This document shows positions 11,153 to 19,284 of a DNA stretch of 19,760 nucleotides, piece after piece. The translations under genes and the position numbers were made by a program. How positions within the stretch are numbered: the stretch's first letter is position 1; each line of letters opens with the position of its first letter. The notes below the pieces were generated by a model. It did not search any database, was not told the origin of the DNA, and saw nothing but the letters and a program-made list of their open reading frames with translations. This DNA is from a bacterium (GTDB taxonomy: Bacteria; Patescibacteria; Paceibacteria; UBA9973): contig JAKALG010000007.1 in the NCBI GenBank assembly GCA_021813235.1, forward strand, positions 1 to 19,760, in the 5' to 3' direction.

Positions 11153-12541
11153 TTATCTAATATTGGCATAATTATCCCAAGTTGGTGCTCCTGTTTGATT
11201 ACTTGTGGAAGTTGTTGGAGTTGTTGTTGATTGTCCTGGACTTCCATAAATTCCTACTTTGGCTTGTCCAAGTGTATCAAGAGTTTGTGAGGCGGCAGCT
11301 ATTTGATTAGGAGTAGCATTATCGGGAAGTAAAGCATTAGATTGTCCAACATAATCAGTTGGAGTTCCACCTTGAACTGAAGCAAGAACTTTCTGAATAG
11401 CACTACGAGCTTCCGCTAATGCACCTTTGTATGCTTGAACTGCTTGAGAACCTACTCCAAATGTAGTAGATAATCCTTGTGTGATTTGATTTATTATTGG
11501 TATATTTGTATTTTGAGTAGAACCTAATTCTCCCACAGCATTTTGTAAATTATTAAGTGCTATCTTTGCATAGTTGTATGCTGGGGTTATAGAACCTTGC
11601 TGTGCTGCTAAAGTACTAGATTGAGCAAAATTAAAGTTTGGATTTATCTGTGTAATAGCATTTCTTAAAGCACCAGTAAGAGCTATATTATTTCCCAATG
11701 CACTATTGGCTTGGTCTATTGTCATTTGACCTCCTGCCACTTGTTTAGCTAATGAATTTATATCAAATCCACCACCTTGTCCTCCTAAAATAGTTCCTTG
11801 ACCGCCAGTAACTGGACTAAATGGAACTTGACCTGCTCCCCCAAGCACAGGTTGTGCTAATCCACCAGCTTGCTGTAATGCTTGTTGTTTTAACTCTTGC
11901 TGTCGAAGTGCATTTGCTAAGCCCTGTTGTGCTGCACCTATTTTTGTGGCAAAGGTTTTACCTAATATATTTTCTTGGCCTGTTGCAAGAGATTGGTCTA
12001 TTCCACTTAAATCAAGATTTTTGAAGGCCTCTGCTTGTGCATTTTGTAAGTCTTGTATTTGCTGACGATAAGTATCTGCTTGAGGATTTGATTGTCCTGC
12101 ATTTGCTAAACCTGCTACTAACTGTCCAAATAATCCAGTATTGGTTGGACTATATGGTTGAGTTGTTGTTGCAGTAGGTGTTGGTGTTTGAATAGTATTT
12201 GTATTTTGAGTTCCACCTTCCGTAGTAGTTCCACCAGCAATAGGTTTTTGAACCTGTGGAGTTGGAGTAATATTAGGCGGAGCCTTAAAATTATCTGTAG
12301 GACTCTTTGTTTTTACTCCTATTGCACTACTTGCGTTTCCTACATTTGGGTAAAAAGTACCACCTACTTGTGTTCCCGTTGAAGTATTTTTTATAGTTGG
12401 TGGAAGGTTTAAAGAAGCCCCAGCTTGTATTTTATTTGGGTCTGTTATATTTTTATTCAAAGCTAAAAGATTAGGAAGTGTAGTTCCATATTTTTTTGCT
12501 AATCCACTTAATGTATCTCCTTGTTGTATTGTATACGCCAT
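11153..12541 (-). CDS. LysM-domain virion protein, 462 aa
   Basis: Residues 2-48 form a LysM domain: YTIQQGDTLSGLAKKYGTTL, then NLLALNKNI...IQAGASLNLP. LysM binds N-acetylglucosamine-containing polymers such as peptidoglycan. A Thr/Pro/Gln-rich linker (about 49-150) leads to Gln/Ala-rich helical segments (DIQNLQNAQAEAFKNL-like; about 155-230 and 260-420) and a disordered Thr/Ser tail. It starts 1 base after the adaptor gene stop and precedes the lysozyme-domain protein. The combination suggests a virion-internal or tail-tip protein that positions the entry lysozyme on the cell wall. No catalytic motif is visible. An alternative reading is a scaffold- or tape-like protein of a short tail. Confidence 0.7.
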   Translation of the reverse strand: MAYTIQQGDTLSGLAKKYGTTLPNLLALNKNITDPNKIQAGASLNLPPTIKNTSTGTQVGGTFYPNVGNASSAIGVKTKSPTDNFKAPPNITPTPQVQKPIAGGTTTEGGTQNTNTIQTPTPTATTTQPYSPTNTGLFGQLVAGLANAGQSNPQADTYRQQIQDLQNAQAEAFKNLDLSGIDQSLATGQENILGKTFATKIGAAQQGLANALRQQELKQQALQQAGGLAQPVLGGAGQVPFSPVTGGQGTILGGQGGGFDINSLAKQVAGGQMTIDQANSALGNNIALTGALRNAITQINPNFNFAQSSTLAAQQGSITPAYNYAKIALNNLQNAVGELGSTQNTNIPIINQITQGLSTTFGVGSQAVQAYKGALAEARSAIQKVLASVQGGTPTDYVGQSNALLPDNATPNQIAAASQTLDTLGQAKVGIYGSPGQSTTTPTTSTSNQTGAPTWDNYANIR

Positions 12542-12542
12542 A

Positions 12543-13454
12543 TTATGCTTGTGTTAAACCAGATTGAAAAAGGTTTGGATTCCAAATTGGCATCTGGGTA
12601 TCTGGTAATATTACATTGGTTGTCTTTGAACCAAATTCTTCATTTAATTCAGCTTCTCCTTTGTCCCAAAGTCCTTGATATAATTGTGCTCTCGTAGCAT
12701 CAGGAAAACGAGTCGTATAGTATATATACGCCATACGATAAAGTGGAAGGTCTTGATAATCTTCGGGAAGTAATGGGACTTCACCTATTGTGAAAGAAGC
12801 TCCTGTTACTGTTGCTCCTGCATATTTATTTTTAAGAACTAAAACTGTTCCGCTTGTTACACTATCTATCTGATACCACTGATTATCTCCATTAGTTGCA
12901 TCTGTAGTGGAATGAGGTATTCTAATCCAATTACCTGCCATCCAATTTTTGAAAGCAGAACCAGAAGCTGTAACTGTAGTTGTGTTTGTCGTAATCGAAA
13001 CTGTTTGTGAAGAAGTAGTTTCAGTAACATCTGCCATTGAAAGGTCTACAATACGAGTTTTATAATTCATTGTTATCGTATTTGACGAAGTTGAAGGAGT
13101 AGGCCATAAACCTACTTGACCATTGAATACGAAATAATATGAAGGATAATCTTGAGTAAATGTAATTGTATTCAAATAGTCCCAAAACTCTCGGCTAGGA
13201 CACTCCCTTGGTTGCCAAAGAGTAGAACCAATTAAAACTGTAACATTTATCAATTTTTTAACCTGAGGTGGAAGATTATAGAATTGAGTAGAAGCTGTCG
13301 TGGTAGTAGTATAAGCTCTTTCGTTAAAATAGTATTTGGTAGTCAAATATCTTAAAGACTGGTTAATCTCCTCTGTTGCCCAAGTTACATTATCGGCTAG
13401 ACTGTTATTTATATATCTGGGAATATCGTTTTGGTAGCTAGTCCAAGTTCTCAT
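12543..13454 (-). CDS. Head-to-tail adaptor, SU10-adaptor-like
   Basis: The N-terminal helices (DNVTWATEEINQSLRYLTTKYYF) are followed by TQFYNLPPQVKKLINVTV, a beta segment with GQVGLWPTPSTSSNTITMNY, and a late helical part from PLLPEDYQDLPLYRMAYIYY. That order (helical start, Y-x-LP, L-x-P-x-P, then a C-terminal helix pair after PxxY) is what I associate with SU10-type phage adaptor proteins, which form a ring under the portal and link it to the tail. An inserted Thr/Ser-rich beta domain (about 140-225) is extra and may lie on the outside. It is the first gene of operon ii, 29 bases after late element copy 2, with no Shine-Dalgarno but with GCATAAT before the ATG. Confidence 0.7.
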   Translation of the reverse strand: MRTWTSYQNDIPRYINNSLADNVTWATEEINQSLRYLTTKYYFNERAYTTTTTASTQFYNLPPQVKKLINVTVLIGSTLWQPRECPSREFWDYLNTITFTQDYPSYYFVFNGQVGLWPTPSTSSNTITMNYKTRIVDLSMADVTETTSSQTVSITTNTTTVTASGSAFKNWMAGNWIRIPHSTTDATNGDNQWYQIDSVTSGTVLVLKNKYAGATVTGASFTIGEVPLLPEDYQDLPLYRMAYIYYTTRFPDATRAQLYQGLWDKGEAELNEEFGSKTTNVILPDTQMPIWNPNLFQSGLTQA

Positions 13455-13480
13455 AATATATATTATGCTTTATTCTAATG

Positions 13481-13497
13481 TTTTTTATAGGGGGAAA
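13481..13497 (-). promoter_or_regulatory. Late element copy 2 (TTTCCCCCTATAAA)
   Basis: The element immediately follows the TAG of the C1q-like gene, and its 14-base core ends 29 bases before the adaptor ATG at 13454. The 17-base sequence equals that of copy 1. Confidence 0.65.
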
Positions 13498-14040
13498 CTA
13501 AACTTTTGCTATTGCTAGGTAAGTTTGTTCTGTAGTAGAACCAACGGTTTGATTAACACCAGCATTATGGAAAGTGTAAAGTTCCAAATAATCGTTTGTG
13601 GCTAATGTTTGTATATCAGTAGAAACTGGGCTAACTGCACCCCCTGCCGCACTTGCCATCATATTTGCGGCCATTATTTCTCCACCATTTTTATATACCA
13701 AAGTTTGGTAACCTTTTGCATCAGTTGTATTAGTATAGGTTACTAAAGCAGTAATCAAATATTGTCCAGCAGTAATAATTTGTAATCTATTATTGGTTGA
13801 ATCCCAAGTTACTCCATTATTAAAACTATTAGATTGAAGTGTAAGTTTAGTTGGAGTTCCAGTTACTATACTTGTTACCCCTGTTCCATAAGAACGAGCA
13901 TTTATATCTGAGGAAGTAGGATGAACCAATGGACTATCTGTTCCATTATGAGTATGGTAGGGTATTCTCGAAACCCCATACTGATTTTTGGAAGCATAGT
14001 CTAATATAGCTTTATCAAATTTTTGTTGAAAATCATCCAT
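13498..14040 (-). CDS. C1q/TNF-like virion protein, 180 aa
   Basis: After a short helix (residues 1-20) comes IPYHTHNGTDSPLV, a motif (H-x-H-N-G-x-D-S-P) frequent in phage tail and head-fibre proteins. The C-terminal 120 residues form a jelly-roll-like pattern: GQYLITALVTYTN, then KGYQTLVYKNGGEIM, and DIQTLATNDYLELYTFHNAG, ending EQTYLAIAKV. This matches the strand spacing of C1q/TNF domains, which trimerise and often bind ligands. It probably sits on the particle surface as a head or tail fibre tip. The ATG overlaps the stop of the previous gene (TAATG), so its translation is coupled. It is the last gene of operon i. Confidence 0.65.
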   Translation of the reverse strand: MDDFQQKFDKAILDYASKNQYGVSRIPYHTHNGTDSPLVHPTSSDINARSYGTGVTSIVTGTPTKLTLQSNSFNNGVTWDSTNNRLQIITAGQYLITALVTYTNTTDAKGYQTLVYKNGGEIMAANMMASAAGGAVSPVSTDIQTLATNDYLELYTFHNAGVNQTVGSTTEQTYLAIAKV

Positions 14041-15896
14041 TATATTGTAATCTGTTGTAATGGCCCTTGACCTTGTAATCCTGTGATTCTAAATTCGGTT
14101 AATCTAACATAACTAGGAGAAGAAGCAGTAGAATTTAAAACTGCCTTTAATTGTAGCCATTGAGCATTTTTAAAATTTACAGGTGAAGAACCAGAGAAAT
14201 TTCCTACTGTTGAATCTGTTAAGATAGCTGAACCAAATCCCGTATCGCTTGTATTGTAAATTAACCTAGCATAGATATTTATGCTTTCTCCTGATACTAA
14301 AGGTTTACTTAGGCGATATTCTATTCGTTCAAAGTCCCTGGGCATATTAAATGTTCCAATAGGAATAAGCTCAGAAACTATTATTGATTGAGAACCAGTA
14401 TAAGGAGAAGAAGAAGTTTGGTCTATTCCATATCCCGAACTTCCATCATTCCAACCAATATAAAGTCCAGTTCCACTTGGATTATTTGTTCCAGGAGATG
14501 AAGAAACTGTGAAATTTGGAGTTATTGCAGTAGCATATCCACCATAAGTATCATAAGATAATTTATTTGTTAATCGGATAGCACTTGTATTTAAATCAAT
14601 AGCCCAGAGTCCACCATATTGCGTAATTGCTGTATTTGAGTTAGTAGTACAATAAGCACTAAAATATAATTGATTTTTCTGAGTAGTCACTCCACCCCAA
14701 ATAAAATATGGTTCTACTGTTCCCGAAAGATGGTCTGGGATTTTTTTATAAAGTTGTGCTTGTGAGCCATTAGTTACCCAAATACGGCCACGATTACCAA
14801 CAAAGATATAAGTATTAGTATTCACAGTTACCATTTTTTGTATATTACTTTCAGAAATCAATATAGGATAACTATTAGATGGAGAAAACCTATCCCAAGG
14901 ATATATAACATTTTTTTGTCCTCCAACCAAAAGATTAGTTCCTAGTTGAGTTAAACACTGTGAAATATCATTAGTTGGTAAAATAGAAAATTGGTCAAAA
15001 GTATAAGTTGCTTTTGTAGTTGGTACAAATGGTACTGTAGAATCTGTTTGATACCAAACTCCTACCCAATTTGAATCACAATAATATACCCTATTATCAG
15101 TTCCAACAATAGATTCATGAGAATTTGTAGCAGATGAGGATGTTTTTAATACAGAAGTAGGTGTTGCAGAATAAGCCCCAACTGTTCCAGCTGATGGACT
15201 CCATTGATATTGCCACGCAATACTAGCTGTAGCTGTGGGAGTATAATCAATAGAACTATTACTGAACACAAATACATAACCAGTTCCATCCGAAGCAGAG
15301 TAGTATACTATTCCGTTTCCATGTGAATTATCGTTTGTTTTGTTTCCTGTATAAGTCCAATAAAATGGTGAATTTGCCGTAGTACGAGCATTACTCCATA
15401 CTTGTCCTAAACTATCTACCATCCAGTATGATGGAGATGCTTCCCTGCTTGCATAAGCGAAATATTTAGGTATTCCCATATTCACAGTAGCCCAAGTTCC
15501 AGTTAAACTATCAGCAGTTATGTTTACCAGAGAAGCCATCGGATAATCAGAATATAGTTTATATACTCCACCACTTACATATCCAACCCAATAGGTTGTA
15601 TTAAGTGCTATACCTTTTGTGGTATCACTTAAAACTGAAAATTGAATTGCTTGTCCTGGTTCTGGGTTGGCGGTAAGAGTTACTGTATCATTGACAGCAC
15701 TAGAAGTAGTCATAGTGCCACTATAATTAGGAGATGATATTTTAGAAGTAGAAAAAGCTACACTTGCTTCTCCTGGAACAGAAATTATATTTACATTTCT
15801 CATATCAGAAATGCCTGAATATGGGTCATCAGCTATGCCATTTTGAAAGCCATTTATTACAAGGGCTCTATCTCTACTATCGAAAAAGTATGCCAT
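14040..15896 (-). CDS. Large beta-rich virion protein, possible tail nozzle or hub, 618 aa
   Basis: Opens MAYFFDSRDRALVINGFQNG followed by IADDPYSGISDMRNVNI, which resembles the opening of podovirus nozzle-type (gp12-like) proteins and related tail proteins where the N-terminus names the measured or contacted sites. The body has repeated strand blocks with aromatic pairs (KYFAYASREASPSYWMVD, GIVYYSASDGTGYVFVF, RVYYCDSNWVGVWYQT, QLYFSAYCTT...GGLWAIDL), consistent with blades of a beta-propeller over about 140-450. A C-terminal beta sandwich includes SELIPIGTFNMPRDFERIEY and ends with TEFRITGLQGQGPLQ. The position next to the adaptor operon suits a tail-tube or nozzle component. The call rests on layout and length; I cannot assign a family firmly. 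Confidence 0.55.
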   Translation of the reverse strand: MAYFFDSRDRALVINGFQNGIADDPYSGISDMRNVNIISVPGEASVAFSTSKISSPNYSGTMTTSSAVNDTVTLTANPEPGQAIQFSVLSDTTKGIALNTTYWVGYVSGGVYKLYSDYPMASLVNITADSLTGTWATVNMGIPKYFAYASREASPSYWMVDSLGQVWSNARTTANSPFYWTYTGNKTNDNSHGNGIVYYSASDGTGYVFVFSNSSIDYTPTATASIAWQYQWSPSAGTVGAYSATPTSVLKTSSSATNSHESIVGTDNRVYYCDSNWVGVWYQTDSTVPFVPTTKATYTFDQFSILPTNDISQCLTQLGTNLLVGGQKNVIYPWDRFSPSNSYPILISESNIQKMVTVNTNTYIFVGNRGRIWVTNGSQAQLYKKIPDHLSGTVEPYFIWGGVTTQKNQLYFSAYCTTNSNTAITQYGGLWAIDLNTSAIRLTNKLSYDTYGGYATAITPNFTVSSSPGTNNPSGTGLYIGWNDGSSGYGIDQTSSSPYTGSQSIIVSELIPIGTFNMPRDFERIEYRLSKPLVSGESINIYARLIYNTSDTGFGSAILTDSTVGNFSGSSPVNFKNAQWLQLKAVLNSTASSPSYVRLTEFRITGLQGQGPLQQITI

Positions 15897-15898
15897 TT

Positions 15899-16225
15899 TT
15901 AACTATTATTTATTATAAAACCCGCTATGTTGGACTTACATAGAGAAGTGCCATCTACTGTAATAGAAGCACTAGCCCCCGTCGTTATAGCCAAAGGTTC
16001 GATGAAACCATGATGATAGGCAACAGTGCTACCTATAATATCTTGCCAGATAACTGTAGTTCCATCTTTAACCAATAGTAAAGCTCCTGCTTTATCAGAG
16101 CTTCCTGAAATATCGGTTATATAAATAGTAGTGTTAGCTACGCCTGTTTGAGTAGCAACTGCTGAAGTAGCATGAGTAGCTGTTTGCTTAAATGGAGTTC
16201 CCCTGTTTTGTTTAATTGTTCCCAT
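15899..16225 (-). CDS. Small beta-rich virion protein, 108 aa
   Basis: Starts MGTIKQNRGTPFKQTATHAT and continues with TTIYITDISGSSDKAGALLL, a strand-rich core around WQDIIGSTVAYHHGFIEPLA, and a terminal ASITVDGTSLCKSNIAGFII. The pattern resembles small decoration or head-tail joining proteins of phages, with an exposed His-His turn. The first gene of operon i, it lies 28 bases after late element copy 3. Its stop is 2 bases before the ATG of the 618-residue protein. A precise role is not visible. Confidence 0.6.
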   Translation of the reverse strand: MGTIKQNRGTPFKQTATHATSAVATQTGVANTTIYITDISGSSDKAGALLLVKDGTTVIWQDIIGSTVAYHHGFIEPLAITTGASASITVDGTSLCKSNIAGFIINNS

Positions 16226-16253
16226 ATCTCAATATTAACAAATTTGGGGTTAG

Positions 16254-16267
16254 TTTATAGGGGGAAA
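16254..16267 (-). promoter_or_regulatory. Late element copy 3 (TTTCCCCCTATAAA)
   Basis: This copy contains the stop codon of the aromatic-rich small gene and ends 28 bases before the ATG at 16225. The 14-base core is identical to copies 1 and 2; the following bases (CTAACC) differ. Confidence 0.65.
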
Positions 16268-16503
16268 CAATTAAAAACTTTCATTACTATTTTTTTATAG
16301 AAAGGGGATGGATAAAACACTTTTTGGGGTTCACATTTATAAAATACAGCAGTATCTCTTATGTGTTTTTCCTTAAAAGCCCAAAAATAAAGTACATAAA
16401 TAGGATTTTTCCTACTATTTCTATATCCCCACCAATTAAAATTTCTCCACCAATAAGGATAATTTATTGATTTTTCTATTAAATTATTTATGTAGTCTAT
16501 CAT
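16255..16503 (-). CDS. Aromatic-rich hypothetical protein, 82 aa
   Basis: I prefer ATG 16503 (MIDYINNLIEKSINYPYWWR) over one nine codons upstream, because it overlaps the previous gene by only 20 bases; both are possible. The protein is unusually rich in Trp, Tyr and Phe (YWWRNFNWWGY, YVLYFWAF) and strongly basic near the end (YPSPFYKKIVMK). No family is recognised. It could bind other virion proteins through aromatic patches. The stop codon falls inside late element copy 3, so the gene and the control element share sequence. Confidence 0.5.
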   Translation of the reverse strand: MIDYINNLIEKSINYPYWWRNFNWWGYRNSRKNPIYVLYFWAFKEKHIRDTAVFYKCEPQKVFYPSPFYKKIVMKVFNCFPL

Positions 16504-17194
16504 ACTCCCTTTGTAAAGTATCTCGTTCATCTTTAAGTTGAATTTCCCAAACCTTTAGGGCTTCAAGATTATTCTTATATTTGTCTATTTTGCCTTTTAG
16601 GTTTATTTCAGCCAGAGAAACCTCTTCTTTTCGTTTTAATAAACTGGTTTCTTCTTCCTGTTGTTTCTTGTGAAACTTTATTATCTCTTTGGTTAGATTT
16701 TCAATGCCTTCTCTAGTGGAGTTTTGTTGTGCTATTATTCCCTCTCTAGCAATCTGTTGTTTTTGTTCTTCGTCCTTTACTTTATTTTCTCTATCACCTA
16801 CTTCAGTTAGTTTAGTTTCTAACTTTTCCTGTAAATAATCATTTTGTTCTTCAGTTTCTTTTGCTCTGCCTAAAATAATTCTTGCTTCTTCCATTATTTT
16901 ATCGGCTTCAGCTTTATATAATTCAATAGGAATAAGGGCTTGCTCTTTTCTTTTTTCAAGAGCATTTATTTCAGCTTCCATTTGCTTTACTTTCTGAAGA
17001 TGTGTTTCATATTCAGAAGCCCATATTTCCTGATTTCTCTTTAACGCGTCCTTAAAATCAGCTTCAGCTTGAGCAATTCTAGCATTTGCCTTGGTAGATA
17101 ATTTTTCTATCTCTTGGATTCTAAGTATTTTTTTTGCTAACTCATTATCTTTCTTTTCTTTGTTCTGAAAAGGAGATAGAAGTTTCATAGGCAT
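16484..17194 (-). CDS. Long coiled-coil protein, 236 aa
   Basis: Nearly the whole chain from residue 15 to 235 is predicted coiled coil, with heptad-like Lys/Glu/Leu/Ile patterning (for example KQMEAEINALEKRKEQALIP and LQEKLETKLTEVGDRENKVK). There is no Cys and no obvious globular domain. The start follows the stop of the preceding gene by only 1 base, with no Shine-Dalgarno. In a capsid-to-tail block a protein like this could be a scaffold, an internal tail rod or a chaperone; the sequence alone does not decide. Confidence 0.6.
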   Translation of the reverse strand: MPMKLLSPFQNKEKKDNELAKKILRIQEIEKLSTKANARIAQAEADFKDALKRNQEIWASEYETHLQKVKQMEAEINALEKRKEQALIPIELYKAEADKIMEEARIILGRAKETEEQNDYLQEKLETKLTEVGDRENKVKDEEQKQQIAREGIIAQQNSTREGIENLTKEIIKFHKKQQEEETSLLKRKEEVSLAEINLKGKIDKYKNNLEALKVWEIQLKDERDTLQREYDRLHK

Positions 17195-17195
17195 A

Positions 17196-17756
17196 TTATT
17201 TTACTTTTTTAACTTTTACTTCTGATTTTTTTTCGTCAGGAGCTTTTTTTTCCTCTTTCTTCGTTAAATCAGCAAATTCAGTTACTGAACCTGGGGCATT
17301 ATCAAGAGGACTTCCTTTAGAAGGTTGAGCATTTAAGTCTTTCAAAAGTTCTTCTTTAACTTGGGCTCGTATAATACGAACCTGTGGGCTACTTTCGTCT
17401 ACTTCTAGGATTCTTACAATTTGTTTTTCCCAAACTTTTCGAGCACTCGGAACTCCAAGAGAGTTAGGAGCTCTGTAGGTGTTGATTTGAACATTTGGGT
17501 TATTCTTATAGAACTCTACTTCGTTTAGTTTAGCATTGGCTATCATTATTTTGTCTACTAATTCCTTAGTACACTTGACAGCTAAATAGTGGGGAAGCTC
17601 AACTGTAATATTAGGTTCGACTCTAGTAACCAAAGCACCATCCCAGACTATATCAAATGGCTCTTCAGTTATATTAGTAAAAGCAAACTTAATGGAAGGA
17701 TTAAACACTCCCATTTTTGGATGCAATAGTTCATCCAATTCGTCTTTTTTTTCCAT
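17196..17756 (-). CDS. Structural-region hypothetical protein, 186 aa
   Basis: The N-terminal part (IKFAFTNITEEPFDIVWDGA, then TRVEPNITVELPHYLAVKCTKELVDKI) matches a motif order I recognise from uncharacterised phage proteins located after the capsid gene: a small beta domain ('FTNI...F...W...G...E/P') followed by a helix (AxxxxKxLVDxxM). The C-terminus (about 150-186) is a charged, Lys/Glu-rich, probably disordered tail ending VKVKKVK. It has its own upstream promoter and begins the short operon 17756 to 16255. It may be a head-completion protein or a minor capsid protein; I could not confirm this by inspection. Confidence 0.55.
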   Translation of the reverse strand: MEKKDELDELLHPKMGVFNPSIKFAFTNITEEPFDIVWDGALVTRVEPNITVELPHYLAVKCTKELVDKIMIANAKLNEVEFYKNNPNVQINTYRAPNSLGVPSARKVWEKQIVRILEVDESSPQVRIIRAQVKEELLKDLNAQPSKGSPLDNAPGSVTEFADLTKKEEKKAPDEKKSEVKVKKVK

Positions 17757-17806
17757 GACTTTTAATTAGTGAAAAGAAACTAAGTTGTTCTTTTCTTATT
17801 GAGATT

Positions 17807-17815
17807 ATTATACCA
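17807..17815 (-). promoter_or_regulatory. Extended -10 promoter (TGGTATAAT)
   Basis: The minus strand reads TAGTGGTATAATAATC, a perfect -10 with an upstream TG. The predicted start is near 17800, giving a leader of about 44 bases to the ATG at 17756. The U-run of the preceding terminator lies just upstream, so termination and re-initiation are adjacent. Confidence 0.65.
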
Positions 17816-17818
17816 CTA

Positions 17819-17849
17819 TAAAAAGAAAAAGCCATAGTTGTCTATGGCT
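17819..17849 (-). terminator. Rho-independent terminator after the 243-aa gene
   Basis: AGCCATAG-ACAA-CTATGGCT forms a perfect 8-bp hairpin on the minus strand, followed by TTTTCTTTTT. It ends the capsid/decoration transcript 28 bases after its last stop codon. Confidence 0.85.
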
Positions 17850-17877
17850 AATTCTTAATATAACACAATTTTGATTA

Positions 17878-18609
17878 TTAGTCAATCGTCAAGAAAACTG
17901 CATCATATTCACCTGTTGCACCAATACCCATAGTGTAACCAAGAACATTAGTGCCTGCAATAGCGGGAGCTAATGAACCTGCTGTACCACCTACTAGAAC
18001 ACCGACAGCCAAACCTGCTGTAGCGAATGTTCCTGTCAAAAGACAAGTAGCTGGGCCATGAGTTTGCATCCAACCATAATTATTGATTGGAGTTGCTGCA
18101 ATAGCAACACCTACTGGGGCTGCGGTAAGAGTTGTTGGAGCAACTACGCAACCATTGTAAGGGTTAAGATGAAATACAACCTTTGAAGAAGTTGTAAGAG
18201 CAACTAAGATAGGGTCTTCCAAAGTAACAACACAATTAGCTGCACCTGATACTGCTGTATTGCTTTTTACCTTGTAAGTATATCCTGCACCTGGAGTTAT
18301 AACTACTGACATAAAACCACCTGCGAGCAAGTTTGCTGCAAGAGTCAATGAACCAGTAAGGGTAACTTGGGTAGCACCAATAGCAGCTGCTGAAACTGCC
18401 AAACCACCTGCTGGGCTTTGGTTAGTTGCGTCTTCTGCTGGGCCTTGATATACCTTTCCTACAACTGCGGCAACGCCTCCGTTATAAAAATAACGAAAAC
18501 CTCGTCCATCACCTGTAGTTGCATAAGCTCCTATATCTGTACCTTGTGTGGTAGAAGATGTAAAGAGTTCTTGTGGACTAACTAATAAATTTGCTTTAAT
18601 TACTGACAT
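17878..18609 (-). CDS. Virion structural protein (capsid decoration-like), 243 aa
   Basis: Starts MSVIKANLLVSPQELFTSST. It is Ala/Gly/Thr/Val-rich with many predicted beta strands and few charged residues, and contains a GFRYFYNGGVAAVVGKVYQG block near residue 37 and a YGWMQTHGPATCLLTG block near 178, which resembles the 'GWxQxxGxA' motif of phage capsid decoration proteins. Its length and position after the major capsid gene favour a decoration or head-stabilising protein on the outside of the capsid. It shares a transcript with the 179-residue gene and ends at a strong terminator. The leader contains GGACGGAGGTGG, but too far (about 25 bases) from the ATG to act as a normal Shine-Dalgarno. 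Confidence 0.6.
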   Translation of the reverse strand: MSVIKANLLVSPQELFTSSTTQGTDIGAYATTGDGRGFRYFYNGGVAAVVGKVYQGPAEDATNQSPAGGLAVSAAAIGATQVTLTGSLTLAANLLAGGFMSVVITPGAGYTYKVKSNTAVSGAANCVVTLEDPILVALTTSSKVVFHLNPYNGCVVAPTTLTAAPVGVAIAATPINNYGWMQTHGPATCLLTGTFATAGLAVGVLVGGTAGSLAPAIAGTNVLGYTMGIGATGEYDAVFLTID

Positions 18610-18662
18610 TTTTTAATTCTCGGTTTATAGCTCCACCTCCGTCCTTTTAGACATAAGCTATT
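18610..18662 (-). repeat. Structured leader before the 243-aa gene
   Basis: On the minus strand, ATAGCT pairs with AGCTAT around an inner GTC/GAC hairpin. GGAGGTGG lies unpaired just before the closing arm. The leader spans the 66-base gap between two structural genes. Confidence 0.35.
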
Positions 18663-18675
18663 CCGAATTTAACTA

Positions 18676-19215
18676 TTAAGCTGCTGTAAAGATACCTGTT
18701 TGAGAAACCATCCACCATGCTGTTCCATCGGATACTAATTTAATAGCATCACCGACAACTGCTGTAGCTTGGGTATTGGTAAGGGTTGTACCACTTACTG
18801 CTGTACCTGCTGCATTAGTTTTAGCATGAATTGTACCTGCTGCAGTTACTGTAAAACCCGCTGTAGTATTTCCACAAACAAAAGTATAATTAAGCCCACC
18901 TGCTGCGGCTGGAAGTGTCCAAGAAGGGCTACCTGAGGTAGACTTATTGATGAATACTTTACCAGAATCTGCAGCTGTTAAAACAACAGTTGCTCCTACG
19001 GCTGCACTTGAACCAGTTGCTGATACAGAAGGACCACTAGGGGCTGCTGTAAAAACTGGTGCTGCTGTAAAGGTTGCTACTCCAGTAAATGCAGAAGTTG
19101 AACTTACTGCCAAAGTTGCTGAAGAAACTGCGCCTGTTGTTGTAAAATCTTTCGCTGTATTTATTGATGAAGGATAGCGAAACTCATTCATCATTTCTTC
19201 TAATTTAATAGGCAT
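18676..19215 (-). CDS. Ala/Thr/Ser-rich virion protein (decoration or head-fibre-like), 179 aa
   Basis: After MPIKLEEMMNEFRYPSSINT comes a repetitive Ala/Thr/Val/Ser segment (about 28-75, with repeated TFTAAPVFTAAP-type units). A beta domain then runs VVLTAADSGKVFINKSTSGS, WTLPAAAGGLNYTFVCG and DGTAWWMVSQTG. The 'LTAADSGK...LP...G' pattern with an 'S/DGTxW' end is common in phage head-fibre and decoration proteins. It probably trimerises on the capsid surface. The gene follows the major capsid gene after a 104-base gap containing a large inverted repeat. The extreme Ala/Thr content gives a high-GC patch in an otherwise AT-rich region. Confidence 0.6.
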   Translation of the reverse strand: MPIKLEEMMNEFRYPSSINTAKDFTTTGAVSSATLAVSSTSAFTGVATFTAAPVFTAAPSGPSVSATGSSAAVGATVVLTAADSGKVFINKSTSGSPSWTLPAAAGGLNYTFVCGNTTAGFTVTAAGTIHAKTNAAGTAVSGTTLTNTQATAVVGDAIKLVSDGTAWWMVSQTGIFTAA

Positions 19216-19224
19216 TTTATTTTC

Positions 19225-19284
19225 AGTTAAATTGATAACTTTTTGTAGTCCGACCTACTTTATATTCTGTGTTTCAATTTAACT
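19225..19284 (-). repeat. Inverted repeat (11 bp) in the gap after the major capsid gene
   Basis: AGTTAAATTGA (19225-19235) and TCAATTTAACT (19274-19284) are perfect inverted copies 38 bases apart. The loop holds a smaller GTAG/CTAC hairpin, and TCCGAC inside it could also pair with GTCGGA at about 19297-19302. There is no U-run, so it is not a simple terminator. It may protect the capsid mRNA 3' end or control the next gene. Confidence 0.5.
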
